From: Sphingopyxis lindanitolerans
GTDB taxonomy: Bacteria; Pseudomonadota; Alphaproteobacteria; Sphingomonadales; Sphingomonadaceae
DNA length: 64,000 nucleotides
Direction of reading: 5' to 3'
NCBI RefSeq assembly: GCF_002993885.1
Contig: NZ_CM009578.1
Span: 3,987,569-4,051,568 of the forward strand
Both the position numbers and the translations under genes were made by a program. Numbering within the stretch: the stretch's first letter is position 1; each line of letters opens with the position of its first letter. This document shows positions 1 through 9,315 of this stretch, piece by piece. The notes under the pieces were generated by a model. The model was not told the origin of the DNA. It was given only the letters and a program-made list of their open reading frames with translations, and did no database searches.

Positions 1-1138
1 GACCCCGCTCGACACGCTCAAGCTGTGGCAGGAATTTCACGTCGCCGACAATGCGGCGAATTATCTGTCGAAGGATTGGGTCGACAGCCGCTTTGAATAT
101 ACGAAGGCGCTGAGCGGCGTGTCCGAACTACGCCCGCGCTGGAAGCGCGGCCTGCAACTCGTCGACGGCAGCCTCGGCGAACTGGTTGGCGAGGAATATG
201 CGAAGCGATATTTCCCGGCGAGTGCCAAGGCGAAGATGGAAACGCTCGTCGCGAACCTGAAACTGTCGATGGGCGACCGCATCCGCAACAATGACTGGAT
301 GGCGCCCGAAACCAAAACCGCGGCGCTTGCGAAGCTCGACAAGATGGACGTCATGGTCGGTTATCCCGACAAATGGCGCGACTATTCGGGCCTCAAGGTC
401 GATCCGACCGATCTCTATGGCAATGTGAAGCGCAGCGCGGCGTTCGAATATGCCTATGCGCTGTCCGATCTCGACAAGCCGGTCGACCGCAAGAAATGGG
501 CGATGAACCCGCAGGAGGTCAACGCCTATAACGGGTTCCTCGAAAACAAGATCGTGTTCCCGGCTGGCATATTGCAGGCGCCCTATTTTAGCGAGAGTGT
601 CGACGACGCCGTCAACTATGGGGCGATCGGGGCGGTCATTGGGCACGAGATCAGCCATGGCTTCGATGACCAGGGGCGCAAGGTTGATGCCAATGGCGCG
701 GTGCGTGATTGGTGGACAACGGCCGACGCCAAGCGCTTCGACGATCAAGCGAAGGGGTTCGGCGCACAATATGCGACCTATGAGGCGGCGCCGGGCGCGT
801 TCATCAATCCCGACCTGACGATGGGGGAAAATATCGCCGATCTTGCGGGGCTGGAGGTCGCCTATGACGCCTATCACCGCGCGCTGGGCGGCAAGGACGC
901 GCCGGTGATCGACGGGCTGACCGGCGACCAGCGCTTTTTCCTCGCCTTTGCGCAGGCCTGGCGCGACAAGGCGCGCGAAGATGCGATCAAGACGCAGGTG
1001 GCGAGCAACGAGCATAGCCCGGCCCGCTGGCGGATCATCGGGCCGCTGCGCAACGTCGATGCCTGGTACAAGGCGTTCAACGTCACGCCCGCCGCCAAAT
1101 ATTATCTGAAGCCCGCGGATCGCACCCGGATCTGGTAA
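1..1138 (+). CDS. M13 family metallopeptidase (C-terminal part, runs off the left edge)
   Basis: The reading frame is open from the first bases of the window (codons start at base 2), so the N-terminus lies outside; about 378 residues are visible of a family usually near 680. The zinc motif HEISH is encoded at 644-658 and the downstream third-ligand motif ENIAD near 827-841, the arrangement of neprilysin/PepO-like M13 endopeptidases. The conserved C-terminal arginine-tryptophan tail typical of the family is present. M13 enzymes are normally exported and cleave small peptides; export cannot be checked here. No partner gene is obvious; the next gene starts after a 146-base gap. Confidence 0.93.
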   Translation, partial: TPLDTLKLWQEFHVADNAANYLSKDWVDSRFEYTKALSGVSELRPRWKRGLQLVDGSLGELVGEEYAKRYFPASAKAKMETLVANLKLSMGDRIRNNDWMAPETKTAALAKLDKMDVMVGYPDKWRDYSGLKVDPTDLYGNVKRSAAFEYAYALSDLDKPVDRKKWAMNPQEVNAYNGFLENKIVFPAGILQAPYFSESVDDAVNYGAIGAVIGHEISHGFDDQGRKVDANGAVRDWWTTADAKRFDDQAKGFGAQYATYEAAPGAFINPDLTMGENIADLAGLEVAYDAYHRALGGKDAPVIDGLTGDQRFFLAFAQAWRDKAREDAIKTQVASNEHSPARWRIIGPLRNVDAWYKAFNVTPAAKYYLKPADRTRIW

Positions 1139-1284
1139 CGTCTGTTCAGCGATGGCGGGCGCGGCCGATGGTCGCCCCGCCATCGCCGCCAGCGCAGCGC
1201 CGCTGCGTCAAACCCGTGCGGTCGGGAACGACGAGCCGGGCAAAACGTTGGACTGCGTGTGTCTGGATGGACAGGAGAGCTTCG

Positions 1285-1650
1285 ATGATCAGGATGATTT
1301 TGACGGCCAGTGCGGCCATGGCGCTGTTCGCCGCGGGCCAAGCGGCCGCGATGCAGAACAATCCCGACGGGACGACGGCGGAGGAGCGCTCGAACACGGC
1401 TCGGCTCAACGCCGACCAGCTGGCGAAGGCCAAGGCCGAAACCCAGACCTATGAAGCCGAAGTCGCGGCGCGCGACCAGCAGGAAGCTGCCACGCACTCC
1501 GAGTTCGCCAAGGAAACCGAGGCGTATGAGGCCGAAAAGGCGCGCGTGGCCGCGCTGTCGGCCGAAGAGCGGATCCAGTGGGAGGCCGATGTCGCGGCCT
1601 GCAAGGGCGGCGATACGACGCGCTGCGCGAAGCCGCAGCCCCAGAATTGA
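1285..1650 (+). CDS. small secreted hypothetical protein, helical, Cys pair at C-terminus
   Basis: I do not recognise the family. The start at 1285 is chosen over an upstream in-frame start because AGGAGA lies about 6 bases before it and because it opens a clean signal peptide (MIRMILTASAAMALFAAG, cleavage expected after an Ala-rich stretch). The mature ~100 residues are rich in Ala, Glu, Lys and Gln and should form one long helix or coiled coil; two cysteines sit near the C-terminus in a CKGG...RCAK context. A periplasmic protein is likely. It is followed by a convincing intrinsic terminator. Confidence 0.7.
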   Translation: MIRMILTASAAMALFAAGQAAAMQNNPDGTTAEERSNTARLNADQLAKAKAETQTYEAEVAARDQQEAATHSEFAKETEAYEAEKARVAALSAEERIQWEADVAACKGGDTTRCAKPQPQN

Positions 1651-1664
1651 TGCGTTAACGGTCG

Positions 1665-2240
1665 CTATTGCGCGACGGCAGGAGGCTCCGGCGGTTCGCC
1701 GGGGCCTTTTTGCCGTGGCTCGGGCGACGGTTTTGGCGATGTGGACGGCTCGCGCGTCGCGGGAGGGGGAAGCGCGACGGGCATGACCATCGCCGGCAGG
1801 GTGCGCGGCTCGGGGGCAGGGCGGGGCTGGGGATCGGGAAGGCGGCCGCCATATTGATAATCGTCCGTCGGTTCGGGCGCCGGTTCGGGCGTCGGCCCGA
1901 CATCGTCATCGACGTGGCCCAATTCACGAAAAGCGTCGCTCATCCGGTGATCGTGCCGGGCCTTCAGCCGCGCGGCGACGCCATAGCTGTCGGCGCAGTC
2001 GGGGCAGGGCGGGGCATCCGCCTGCCCGGTGACGAGCGCGTCGGGATTGGCGCTGAACCCGGCGAAGGAGGCGCCGCCGTCGGCCGGGCGGTCGCCGCCC
2101 TTGTTGCCGAGCCCGTTGTCGACCACCGCGAGGCCGAGCAGCGTGCCCCCGCCGAGCCCGGCCAAGCCGAGCCCGAGCGCCCAGGCCAGGCGGCGCGCGC
2201 CGCGGCCGCGACTCGGAGAGGGGCGGGGTTTCCTCCTCAT
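1665..2240 (-). CDS. hypothetical membrane-anchored protein with proline-rich tail
   Basis: Not a family I recognise. From the chosen start the protein has a basic N-terminus (MRRKPRPSPSRGRGARR), one Gly/Leu/Ala-rich membrane segment at about residues 18-40, a short CPDC motif near residue 79, and a C-terminal third made almost wholly of Pro-Glu-Pro and Pro-Ala repeats, as in periplasmic spacers of cell-envelope proteins. The frame stays open further upstream to base 2597, but that part looks like antisense of the next gene and intergenic DNA. The start is uncertain: no strong ribosome-binding site is visible. Codon bias supports coding. Confidence 0.5.
   Translation of the reverse strand: MRRKPRPSPSRGRGARRLAWALGLGLAGLGGGTLLGLAVVDNGLGNKGGDRPADGGASFAGFSANPDALVTGQADAPPCPDCADSYGVAARLKARHDHRMSDAFRELGHVDDDVGPTPEPAPEPTDDYQYGGRLPDPQPRPAPEPRTLPAMVMPVALPPPATREPSTSPKPSPEPRQKGPGEPPEPPAVAQ
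1685..1711 (+). terminator. intrinsic terminator of the 1285-1650 gene
   Basis: A 9-bp GC-rich stem (GCTCCGGCG / CGCCGGGGC, one G-T pair) with a three-base loop is followed by C and five T. It lies inside the 3' end of the converging gene, so that gene's proline-rich tail is coded by terminator sequence. Confidence 0.7.
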
Positions 2241-2471
2241 TCGGCAAAGAAAGCCATCCTGACGACTATGATGCAAGCTTTCGGCCACTGGTCGACGCCC
2301 CAATGCGCTTCGTCCGCCTGATCGACGCGGCTTCCGAGCCGGTCGAACCTTGCATGCGCGACGGCGGGAAAGGGCGCATTGCCAGCGTGCGGGATGCGGG
2401 TTGATGCAATCTTCCCCGGTGAACATCAGGCCGTGTCCCGCGTCACCACCCCGGATTGAGAGGACTCCCCC

Positions 2472-2813
2472 ATGTTCAAACCGACCCTTACTCTGATCAC
2501 CCTGACGATGGCCGCCGGCGGGATCGCCGCACCCGCGATGGCGCAGGACGACGATGCGCCGCGCGTCATGGTGCATTACGGCGATCTTGACCTGCAAACC
2601 GTCGACGGACGCGAGCAGCTCGATCTTCGCATTCGCAGGGCGATCCGTTCGATGTGCCGCGTCGGATTTCGTCCTTCATTGCAGCAGCGCGCGTTCGAAC
2701 AGGCATGCGAAGCACGGGCACGCAGCAGCGCCGAACCGCAGCTCGCGGCCTTGCTGAACGGCAGCAGCGCGCGGTTCGCGAGCGAGAAACCGCCGGTCGT
2801 CTCGGCGCCCTGA
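2472..2813 (+). CDS. UrcA family protein
   Basis: A 113-residue exported protein: signal peptide at residues 1-24 ending in AMAQ, then the UrcA pattern of a short beta strand (RVMVHYGDLDL), an amphipathic helix with RIRRAIRSMC, and a second cysteine about 20 residues later (QACEARA), presumably disulphide-bonded. UrcA proteins are common in Sphingomonadales and Caulobacterales and their function is unknown. GAGAGGA precedes the ATG by about 8 bases, which fixes the start. The gene stands alone and converges on the response regulator gene. Confidence 0.85.
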   Translation: MFKPTLTLITLTMAAGGIAAPAMAQDDDAPRVMVHYGDLDLQTVDGREQLDLRIRRAIRSMCRVGFRPSLQQRAFEQACEARARSSAEPQLAALLNGSSARFASEKPPVVSAP

Positions 2814-2828
2814 CGGCTATCGCGATCG

Positions 2829-2855
2829 GGGCCGCCCAAAAGCAGGGGGCGGCCC
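2829..2855. terminator. strong hairpin between convergent genes
   Basis: A perfect 9-bp stem (GGGCCGCCC / GGGCGGCCC) with a nine-base loop lies between the UrcA gene and the converging response regulator gene. No T-run follows on either strand, so it is a terminator candidate by position only. Confidence 0.4.
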
Positions 2856-2867
2856 TGGCGAAGGCGA

Positions 2868-3602
2868 TCATGCCCCGTGCGTGATCGCCTTTACGTCGTG
2901 CAGATAAGTGCGGCCGATCCGGTGGACTCCGCCCTCGCCGAGGTCGACGCTCCAGGCGCCGTCGCCATGGTGTTTGAGCCCGACGATGCCGTCGCGGCGG
3001 ATCATCTTCGACCGATGGATGCGCATGAACTGGTCGGGGTTCATGCGTGCTTCCAGCGATTTGATCGTCTGGTGGATCAGCCAACTGCGCGCGCCGACGT
3101 GCAGCCGCATATAATCGCGCTCGGCCTCGACCAGGTCGACCTGGTCGGCGTCGATACGCAGCATCTCGCCGCGGTTCTGGACCCAGAATTCGTTGATCCA
3201 CTTGCTCTTTTGCTTGGGCGCGCGATCGGTCGCGTTCCATTCGCGCACGCGCGTCAGTGCGCGGCCGAGGCGGTCGGGCGACACGGGCTTGAGCAGATAA
3301 TCGACCGCGGCGACGTCGAACGCCGCCACCGCATAGCGATCGAAGGCGGTGATGAAGACGACCGCGGGCGGATTGTCGAGCTTGTCGAGCGCCGCGGCGA
3401 CCGCCAGCCCGTCGAGATCGGGCATCGCGATGTCGCACAGGACGAGGTCGGGCGCGAGCGCATCGACCATGCGCAGCGCCGAGGCCCCGTCGCTGGCGGT
3501 GCCGACGAGCGAAATACCATCCTGCTGCCCGGCGAGGATCTGGAGCCGCTCGATCGCCAGCGGTTCGTCGTCGACGATCAGCGTGCGTAGCATCCGCATC
3601 AT
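2868..3602 (-). CDS. LytTR-family response regulator
   Basis: A 244-residue transcription factor. Residues 5-120 are a CheY-like receiver: acidic pocket DDE at 11-13, phospho-acceptor Asp57 in LCDIAMPDLDG, and the LLKPV lysine. Residues ~140-240 are a LytTR DNA-binding domain, with VEAERDYMRLH, FMRIHRSKMI and GRTYL blocks. The ATG is one base after the stop of the histidine kinase gene, so the two form an operon and a cognate pair. A second ATG follows immediately (MM start). Longer upstream starts would overlap the kinase gene and are unlikely. AlgR/LytR-type regulators act on envelope or surface traits; the target here is unknown. Confidence 0.92.
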   Translation of the reverse strand: MMRMLRTLIVDDEPLAIERLQILAGQQDGISLVGTASDGASALRMVDALAPDLVLCDIAMPDLDGLAVAAALDKLDNPPAVVFITAFDRYAVAAFDVAAVDYLLKPVSPDRLGRALTRVREWNATDRAPKQKSKWINEFWVQNRGEMLRIDADQVDLVEAERDYMRLHVGARSWLIHQTIKSLEARMNPDQFMRIHRSKMIRRDGIVGLKHHGDGAWSVDLGEGGVHRIGRTYLHDVKAITHGA

Positions 3603-3603
3603 G

Positions 3604-4773
3604 TCAGCATCCCTCCCGTGCCAGCGGCAGCCATAGCGAAACGAAGAACCCTCCGCCATCCGACGGCCCCCATTCGCAGCCCGCCGCCGGGCCATAGCGG
3701 GTCAGCAGCCGTTCGCGGACATTGCCGAGACCGAGGCCGGTTCCGGACGCGGGAACCGCCGCCTTTGGGTCGATGTCGTTTTCGGTGCGCACGACGAGCA
3801 GGCCATGTTCGCTGCTCGCGGTCAGCCGGATCGCGATCCGGCCCTTGCTTGGCGCGACGCCATATTTGAGCGCATTTTCGATGATCGGCTGCAGGATCAG
3901 CACCGGGACGCAGGCGTTTTCGAGCGCCTTTGGCACCAGCACCTCGACCTGGAGCCGGTCGGGGAAGCGGACTTGCTCGATATCGAGATAGAGCCGCTGG
4001 AGCGCGATTTCCTCGTCGAGGCTGACAAGCTGTTCGGGGTCGATCGCGAGGCTCGATCGCAGGAAGGACGACAGGTTCATGATCATCGTCTCGGCTTCGC
4101 TCTTCGACCCGCGCAGGACGAGCGTCGATAGCGAATTGAGCGTGTTGAACAGAAAGTGCGGATTGACCTGATAGTGAAGGGCGCGGAGCTGCGCGGTCTG
4201 CGCCTCGATGCGGAAATGGTTGGCGCGCCGCTCGACCGCGCGCATCTCGTTCGCATAGCCGAAGGCGACATAGAGCGCCGCCCAGACCGCGAAGAAGAAA
4301 TACCAGCGGATCGAGCTGTCGAGGATCAGCACGATCTCCCACGCGACCGGGAATTTGGTATGGATATCGGCGATGATCTTTGCCGAGTCGGGAAGCGGCA
4401 GCCAGTAATAGAAGACGAGCAGGTTGATGCACGCATAGACGATGACGAGCGGGATCGCCGCGCCCATCGCGACGGCGAGGCGGGCGCCGAAGCCGCGCGG
4501 CTGGACGCGCTGGATCAATTGATAGAGGACGAAGGTGCACAATATGCCCGCGACGACGACGATGCCGCGGCGCCCGGCATATTCCCATTGCTCGGCGCCC
4601 GCGAGGATGCCGAGGCCGGTGGTGATCAGGAAATAGAGCAGCCACATCGCGACGATCGAGCCGATCGCGACCCGGGGATTGACGCGCGCGTCGGAGGCGC
4701 GCCAGTCGGGCGCCGCGGCCAGCATCTTCGCCCGTTGATCGCGCAGCGTCTCTTTGCGGATAGTCATGTTCAT
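3604..4773 (-). CDS. LytS-type sensor histidine kinase, integral membrane
   Basis: Begins with a cytosolic lead, then four or more hydrophobic segments (about residues 40-165 of the chosen protein), then a linker helix and a His_kinase domain (PF06580 type): phospho-acceptor His in HYQVNPHFLFNTLNSL, then a degenerate ATPase with PIIENALKYG (N box) and GTGLGLGNV (G box). There is no large extracellular sensor domain, so the stimulus is probably sensed in the membrane. The start is a choice between ATGs at 4818, 4797 and 4773; none has a clear Shine-Dalgarno sequence, and 4773 gives the most usual N-terminus. It is followed after one base by its LytTR regulator. Confidence 0.9.
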   Translation of the reverse strand: MNMTIRKETLRDQRAKMLAAAPDWRASDARVNPRVAIGSIVAMWLLYFLITTGLGILAGAEQWEYAGRRGIVVVAGILCTFVLYQLIQRVQPRGFGARLAVAMGAAIPLVIVYACINLLVFYYWLPLPDSAKIIADIHTKFPVAWEIVLILDSSIRWYFFFAVWAALYVAFGYANEMRAVERRANHFRIEAQTAQLRALHYQVNPHFLFNTLNSLSTLVLRGSKSEAETMIMNLSSFLRSSLAIDPEQLVSLDEEIALQRLYLDIEQVRFPDRLQVEVLVPKALENACVPVLILQPIIENALKYGVAPSKGRIAIRLTASSEHGLLVVRTENDIDPKAAVPASGTGLGLGNVRERLLTRYGPAAGCEWGPSDGGGFFVSLWLPLAREGC

Positions 4774-4861
4774 CGAGGCTGTCTTAGCGTCAAACATCGC
4801 CGCAACGCCAGCAGCCACCGGGCCGCCAGTCGAAGGGGTCCGGGCCTTGGTCGAAAGCGCG

Positions 4862-6328
4862 CTATTCGACGTCAGGCTGCGGCATCGTGCGGCGCCAGCC
4901 GCCGCGCTTGTAGACGATCCAGGCCATCGCCAGCGAGGCGAGCGAGGACAGCGGAAAGCTCCACCACAAAATGTCGCTGCCGATTGTCGAATAGCCGAAA
5001 TAATAGATGCCGAGGCGGATCGGGAACATCGACAGGAAAAGGATGATCAGCGGCGGGACGACCGAGCCGTTGGCGCGCAGCGTACCGATCAGCACGATCG
5101 TGGTGCCAAAGGGCAGGAAGGTCCAGGTCGCGATCAGTTGAATATGGCGCGATACCTCGATCGCGGGGCTTTCGCTGCCGAGGAACAGCGCGAGCGCGGC
5201 CCGGTCGAAGGTCAGGAGCAGCGCGATCAGGACACCCGTCATGACGAGGTTGATCGCCATGCCGCTGTTCGTCACCGACGCCACGCGGTCCCAGCGCGCC
5301 GCGCCGATATTCTGCGCCACCATCGCGCTGACCGCCGCGCCGATCGCGAGCGCGGGCATCTGGACATAGTTCCAGAGCTGCAACGTCGCGCCATAAGCGG
5401 CGGAGGTGACCAGTCCCTCGCGGTTGACGAGCCCGATCATGATGAGCCCGGCGCCCGAGATGACGAGCATCTGCGCGCCCATTGGCATGCCGCGCCCGAC
5501 GATGAAGCGAAGCTCGCTCCATTTGGGCAGCAGATAGATCAGCTCGTGGCCGCGCAGGCGCAGCACATGGTTTCGGGCATAGAACCAGGTGATCATCCCC
5601 GCGAGGCTGATCGTCCCGGCGGTCGCGGTGGCGAGCGCGCTGCCCGCGATGCCAAGACGCGGGAACGGGCCGAGGCCGAGGATCAGCACCGGGTTGAAGA
5701 CGATATCGAGTACGACCGTGAGGATCATGAAACGCAGCGGCGTGACCGCGTCGCCCGCGCCGCGCGACGCCATCATCAAGGTCACCGACAACATGCTGGC
5801 CGGCACCGCGAGGAAGGTGACGCGCAGATAGTCGTGTGCCAGCCCGAACGCTTCGGGCGGCGTCACCAGCCAGTGCAAGATCCTGTCCGACGCGAACCAG
5901 CCGACGACCGCGATCACGACCGAGAAGATCAGTGCGAGCCCGACGACCCCGCCCGCCGCGCGCCGCGCCGCGTCGACGTCGCCGCGCCCCATCGACTGGC
6001 CGATCAACACCGTCGCCGCCATGCCGAAGCCGAAGAAGGCGCCGAACATCAGGAACATGATGATGTTGGCGTTGGCGGTCGCGGCGAGCGCGCTTTCGCC
6101 GAGGAATTGGCCGACCCAGATCGAATTCACCGAACTCGACAGCGTCTGCAAGATATTCGACGCGAGCGTCGGCAGCGCGAAGAGGATCAGCGTCTTGGTG
6201 ATCGGCCCGCTGATCAGGTCCATCCGCCCGCCGCCGCGCGCGGTCTGGCGCGGCGGAATCGGTCCCGCGGCCGGATCGGCCGCCGCCGCGACGGGCATCG
6301 GCGTGACGGGCGTTTGGCCGTCGGTCAC
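4862..6328 (-). CDS. MATE family efflux transporter
   Basis: About 488 residues with 12 predicted membrane segments in two six-helix halves, the MATE layout; the N-terminal half opens with [19 protein letters not shown] and [12 protein letters not shown], typical of the DinF/NorM superfamily. Members export cationic or lipophilic compounds with Na+ or H+ antiport. The start is probably a GTG at 6328 that overlaps the TGA of valS in GTGA, implying translational coupling; an internal ATG 34 codons later directly before the first helix is the alternative. Substrate unknown. Confidence 0.88.
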   Translation of the reverse strand: MTDGQTPVTPMPVAAAADPAAGPIPPRQTARGGGRMDLISGPITKTLILFALPTLASNILQTLSSSVNSIWVGQFLGESALAATANANIIMFLMFGAFFGFGMAATVLIGQSMGRGDVDAARRAAGGVVGLALIFSVVIAVVGWFASDRILHWLVTPPEAFGLAHDYLRVTFLAVPASMLSVTLMMASRGAGDAVTPLRFMILTVVLDIVFNPVLILGLGPFPRLGIAGSALATATAGTISLAGMITWFYARNHVLRLRGHELIYLLPKWSELRFIVGRGMPMGAQMLVISGAGLIMIGLVNREGLVTSAAYGATLQLWNYVQMPALAIGAAVSAMVAQNIGAARWDRVASVTNSGMAINLVMTGVLIALLLTFDRAALALFLGSESPAIEVSRHIQLIATWTFLPFGTTIVLIGTLRANGSVVPPLIILFLSMFPIRLGIYYFGYSTIGSDILWWSFPLSSLASLAMAWIVYKRGGWRRTMPQPDVE

Positions 6329-9153
6329 CCCAGCCGCGCCAATGCGGCGGTCAGGCGCTCGGCTTCGGCCTCCTTGGCGGCGTGGTCGGCGCGGGCCTTT
6401 TCCACCGCTTCGGGCTTGGCGCGTTCGACGAAGGAGGGATTGTTCAGGCGGCCCGCTAGGCCATCGCGCTCCTTCGTCGCGGCGGCGAGCGCCTTGGTCA
6501 GGCGGTCGCGTTCGGCGGCGATGTCGATGACGCCTTCGAGCGGGACGGTGATCGTCTCGCCTTCGACGACGAGCTGTGCCGATGCGCCCGCCGGTGCGGG
6601 GTCGAAGCTGATGGCTTCGAGACGCGCGAGGCGGTCGAGCTGCGCCGAGAGTTTCTCGGTGCGGCCCTTGAGCGAGGTCGGGAAATGGGCAGTCAGGCGC
6701 GCGCCCGGCGGTAGGCCCAGCTCGGCCTTCGCGCCGCGCAGTTCGCTGACGAGCTTGATCAGCCAGTCGATATCGGCGCTGGCGTCGGCATCGCGGGTCG
6801 CACAAGGTTCAGGCCATTTCGCGGTGATCAGCGGATAATCCGCGCGGTCGCCGAGCCCGGTCCACAGCTCTTCGGTGATGAAGGGCATGAAGGGGTGGAG
6901 CATGACGAGTATCTGGTCGAGCACCCAGCCGGCGACGGCCTTCGTCTCGTTGTCGATCGCACCTTTGATCAGTTCGAGATACCAGTCGCAGAAACGGTCC
7001 CATGCAAAGCTGTAGATCGCGTTCGCGGCTTCGTCGAAGCGATAGGCGGCGAAGGCCGTCTCCATCGCTTCAACGGTGCCCGCGACTTCACCGATGATCC
7101 AGCGGTTGACCGGCAGCGTCGCGAACGGCGCTGCGAGGCTGGCGGACGCCGAAATGCCATTGGCTTCGCAAAAGCGCGCGGCGTTCCACAGCTTGGTCGC
7201 GAAGTTGCGATAGCCGGCGAGGCGCGCGTCATCCATCTTGATGTCGCGGCCCTGGCTTTCCATCGCCGCCATGAAAAAGCGTAGCGCGTCGGCGCCATAT
7301 TGGTCGATCAGGCCGAGCGGGTCGATGACATTGCCCTTCGACTTCGACATCTTCGCGCCGTCGGGTGCGCGGACGAGGCCGTGGAGATAGAGCGTCTTCC
7401 AAGGGACGTCGCCCATGAACTCCATCCCCTGCATCGCCATGCGCGCATCCCAGAAGAAGAGGATGTCGAAGCCGGAGACGAGGACGTCGTTGGGATAATG
7501 GCGTTTCAGCAGGTCGGTGTTCTCAGGCCAGCCGAGCGTTGCGAAGGGCCAGAGTGCGGAGGAGAACCAGGTGTCGAGAACGTCGGGGTCGCGCGCAAGA
7601 ATGACATGGCTCGGTGAACCAGACGTGCCCTCACCGAAGTGAACCTTGGTGCCAGCGGGATAATAGGCTTCCGCCTGTCTCAAAGCTTCCTCTTCCGTTT
7701 CAGCAACGAATATCTGCTGGCGGGTAGGGTATGCCTTCAGGAGGGTGTGGCTGGCATCTTTTGTAAGTTCAACGGTCATTCCGCTGTTCGGAGTTCCGTC
7801 ATCATCTAGTCCCGGACCATACCAAGCCGGAATCCGGTGACCCCACCAAAGCTGGCGCGAGACGCACCATGGCTGGATATTCTCCATCCAGTTGAAGAAG
7901 GTCTTTTCCCACGTCTTGGGGACAATGTTGATCCGGCCGTCGCGGACCGCCTGCATCGGCGGCTGGGCGAGGGTTTCGGCGTCGACATACCATTGGTCGG
8001 TGAGCCAGGGCTCGATCACCACGCCGCCGCGGTCGCCGAACGGGGTCTGGATCGTGCGCGGCTCGGCGTCATGTTCGGCGCCATCCTTGTCGACATGGGG
8101 GACGAGGAAACCCGCTTCCTTCATCCGCTGCACGACGAGTTCGCGCGCGCCATCCTTGCCGTCGCGGCGGAAGCGGTGGAGGCCCAAATATTCCGCGGGG
8201 ATCAGCCCGTCGCTCGTCTGGATGACATTCGCGTCGCCATCGAACATGTTGAGCATCTCGCCGGGCTTGAACCCCGCGCGCTTGCCGACCTCGAAGTCGT
8301 TGAAATCATGTCCGGGGGTGATCTTCACCGCGCCGCTGCCCAGTTCGGGATCCGCATGTTCGTCGGCGACCACCTTGAAACGGCGGCCGGTGATCGGCTG
8401 GAGGATGTCCTTGCCGATCACGCTTTTGTAGCGCGCATCGTCGGGGTGCACCGCGACCGCCATGTCGGCGAGCATCGTTTCGGGGCGCGTCGTCGCGACC
8501 TCGATATAGTTGCGGCCATCGTCAAGGGTCACGCCGTCGGCGATCGGATATTTGAAATGCCAGAAGCCGCCCTGAACCTCGCGCGTTTCGACTTCGAGGT
8601 CCGAAATCGCGGTTTTGAGCTTGGGGTCCCAGTTCACGAGGCGCTTGTCGCGGTAGATCAGCCCCTTTTTGTGGAGGTCGACGAACACCTTGACCACCGC
8701 GCGGGTGAAATGCGGGTCCATCGTGAATTGCTCGCGCGACCAGTCCATCGAACAGCCGAGGCGGCGAAGCTGGCCGGTAATCTGGCCGCCGCTCTCCGCT
8801 TTCCACTGCCATATCTTGTCGACGAACTCTTCGCGGCTGTAGTTGGTGCGCTTGTCCTGCCTGGCCTCAAGCTGGCGCTCGACCACCATCTGGGTCGCGA
8901 TGCCGGCATGGTCCATGCCGACGACCCACAGCGCATCCTTGCCGCGCAGCCGTTCGTAGCGGACGAGCACGTCCTGCAACGTATTGTCGAGCGCATGGCC
9001 GATGTGCAGCGCGCCGGTGACGTTCGGCGGCGGGTTAACGATCGTGAACGGCTGCGCATTCGGGCGCGCCGGGCGAAACAGCCCGCGGCTTTCCCATGAC
9101 TGAGCCCATTTCGCCTCGATGGCGGCGGGATCGAAGGTTTTTTCCATCGGCAT
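6325..9153 (-). CDS. valS: valine--tRNA ligase
   Basis: 942 residues, the full class I ValRS length. HIGH is at residues 50-53 within [15 protein letters not shown] at 601-605, with the CP1 editing domain between them, and a C-terminal coiled-coil arm (about 870-942) that includes [18 protein letters not shown]. It charges tRNA-Val in the cytosol and edits threonyl errors. A second ATG two codons in (MEKTF) is an equally good start. Directly downstream and overlapping by four bases is the MATE gene; upstream is a gap with a palindromic repeat. Confidence 0.98.
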   Translation of the reverse strand: MPMEKTFDPAAIEAKWAQSWESRGLFRPARPNAQPFTIVNPPPNVTGALHIGHALDNTLQDVLVRYERLRGKDALWVVGMDHAGIATQMVVERQLEARQDKRTNYSREEFVDKIWQWKAESGGQITGQLRRLGCSMDWSREQFTMDPHFTRAVVKVFVDLHKKGLIYRDKRLVNWDPKLKTAISDLEVETREVQGGFWHFKYPIADGVTLDDGRNYIEVATTRPETMLADMAVAVHPDDARYKSVIGKDILQPITGRRFKVVADEHADPELGSGAVKITPGHDFNDFEVGKRAGFKPGEMLNMFDGDANVIQTSDGLIPAEYLGLHRFRRDGKDGARELVVQRMKEAGFLVPHVDKDGAEHDAEPRTIQTPFGDRGGVVIEPWLTDQWYVDAETLAQPPMQAVRDGRINIVPKTWEKTFFNWMENIQPWCVSRQLWWGHRIPAWYGPGLDDDGTPNSGMTVELTKDASHTLLKAYPTRQQIFVAETEEEALRQAEAYYPAGTKVHFGEGTSGSPSHVILARDPDVLDTWFSSALWPFATLGWPENTDLLKRHYPNDVLVSGFDILFFWDARMAMQGMEFMGDVPWKTLYLHGLVRAPDGAKMSKSKGNVIDPLGLIDQYGADALRFFMAAMESQGRDIKMDDARLAGYRNFATKLWNAARFCEANGISASASLAAPFATLPVNRWIIGEVAGTVEAMETAFAAYRFDEAANAIYSFAWDRFCDWYLELIKGAIDNETKAVAGWVLDQILVMLHPFMPFITEELWTGLGDRADYPLITAKWPEPCATRDADASADIDWLIKLVSELRGAKAELGLPPGARLTAHFPTSLKGRTEKLSAQLDRLARLEAISFDPAPAGASAQLVVEGETITVPLEGVIDIAAERDRLTKALAAATKERDGLAGRLNNPSFVERAKPEAVEKARADHAAKEAEAERLTAALARLG

Positions 9154-9222
9154 AGCGGCGCGCTTTGCCAGCCATGGTGCGATGCGGCAAGGGGGTGATT
9201 GCCCCCTATGCGCCCCCTTCGC

Positions 9223-9302
9223 CCGTTCGCATCGAGCGAAGTCGAGATGCCCATCCGCGGCACGCGCCTTCGGGGTGTCTCGACTTCGCTCGACACGAGC
9301 GG
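9223..9302. repeat. palindromic repeat, family A (copy 1)
   Basis: Two ~30-base arms in inverted orientation (9223-9252 and 9273-9302), each with the core TCGAGCGAAGTCGAGA, separated by 20 bases. The same element recurs at 52152-52233. It fills most of the gap between the S9 peptidase and valS; a smaller hairpin AGGGGG/CCCCCT follows at 9190-9207. A REP/BIME-like extragenic palindrome is the best description. Confidence 0.85.
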
Positions 9303-9315
9303 AGTTGGGGGATTG

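Noticed and set aside
128..1183. A 351-codon open frame on the minus strand opposite the M13 peptidase
   Set aside because: Third-position GC bias makes long open antisense frames common; it has no start signals or family motifs and covers a clear M13 domain on the plus strand.
1146..1284. Start of the 1285-1650 gene at 1168
   Set aside because: The extra N-terminus is basic and lacks signal features, while the ATG at 1285 has a good ribosome-binding site and signal peptide.
4754..6838. Very long plus-strand frames opposite the MATE and valS genes
   Set aside because: They are rich in Arg, Asp and His, the usual antisense signature in high-GC DNA, and lack domains.
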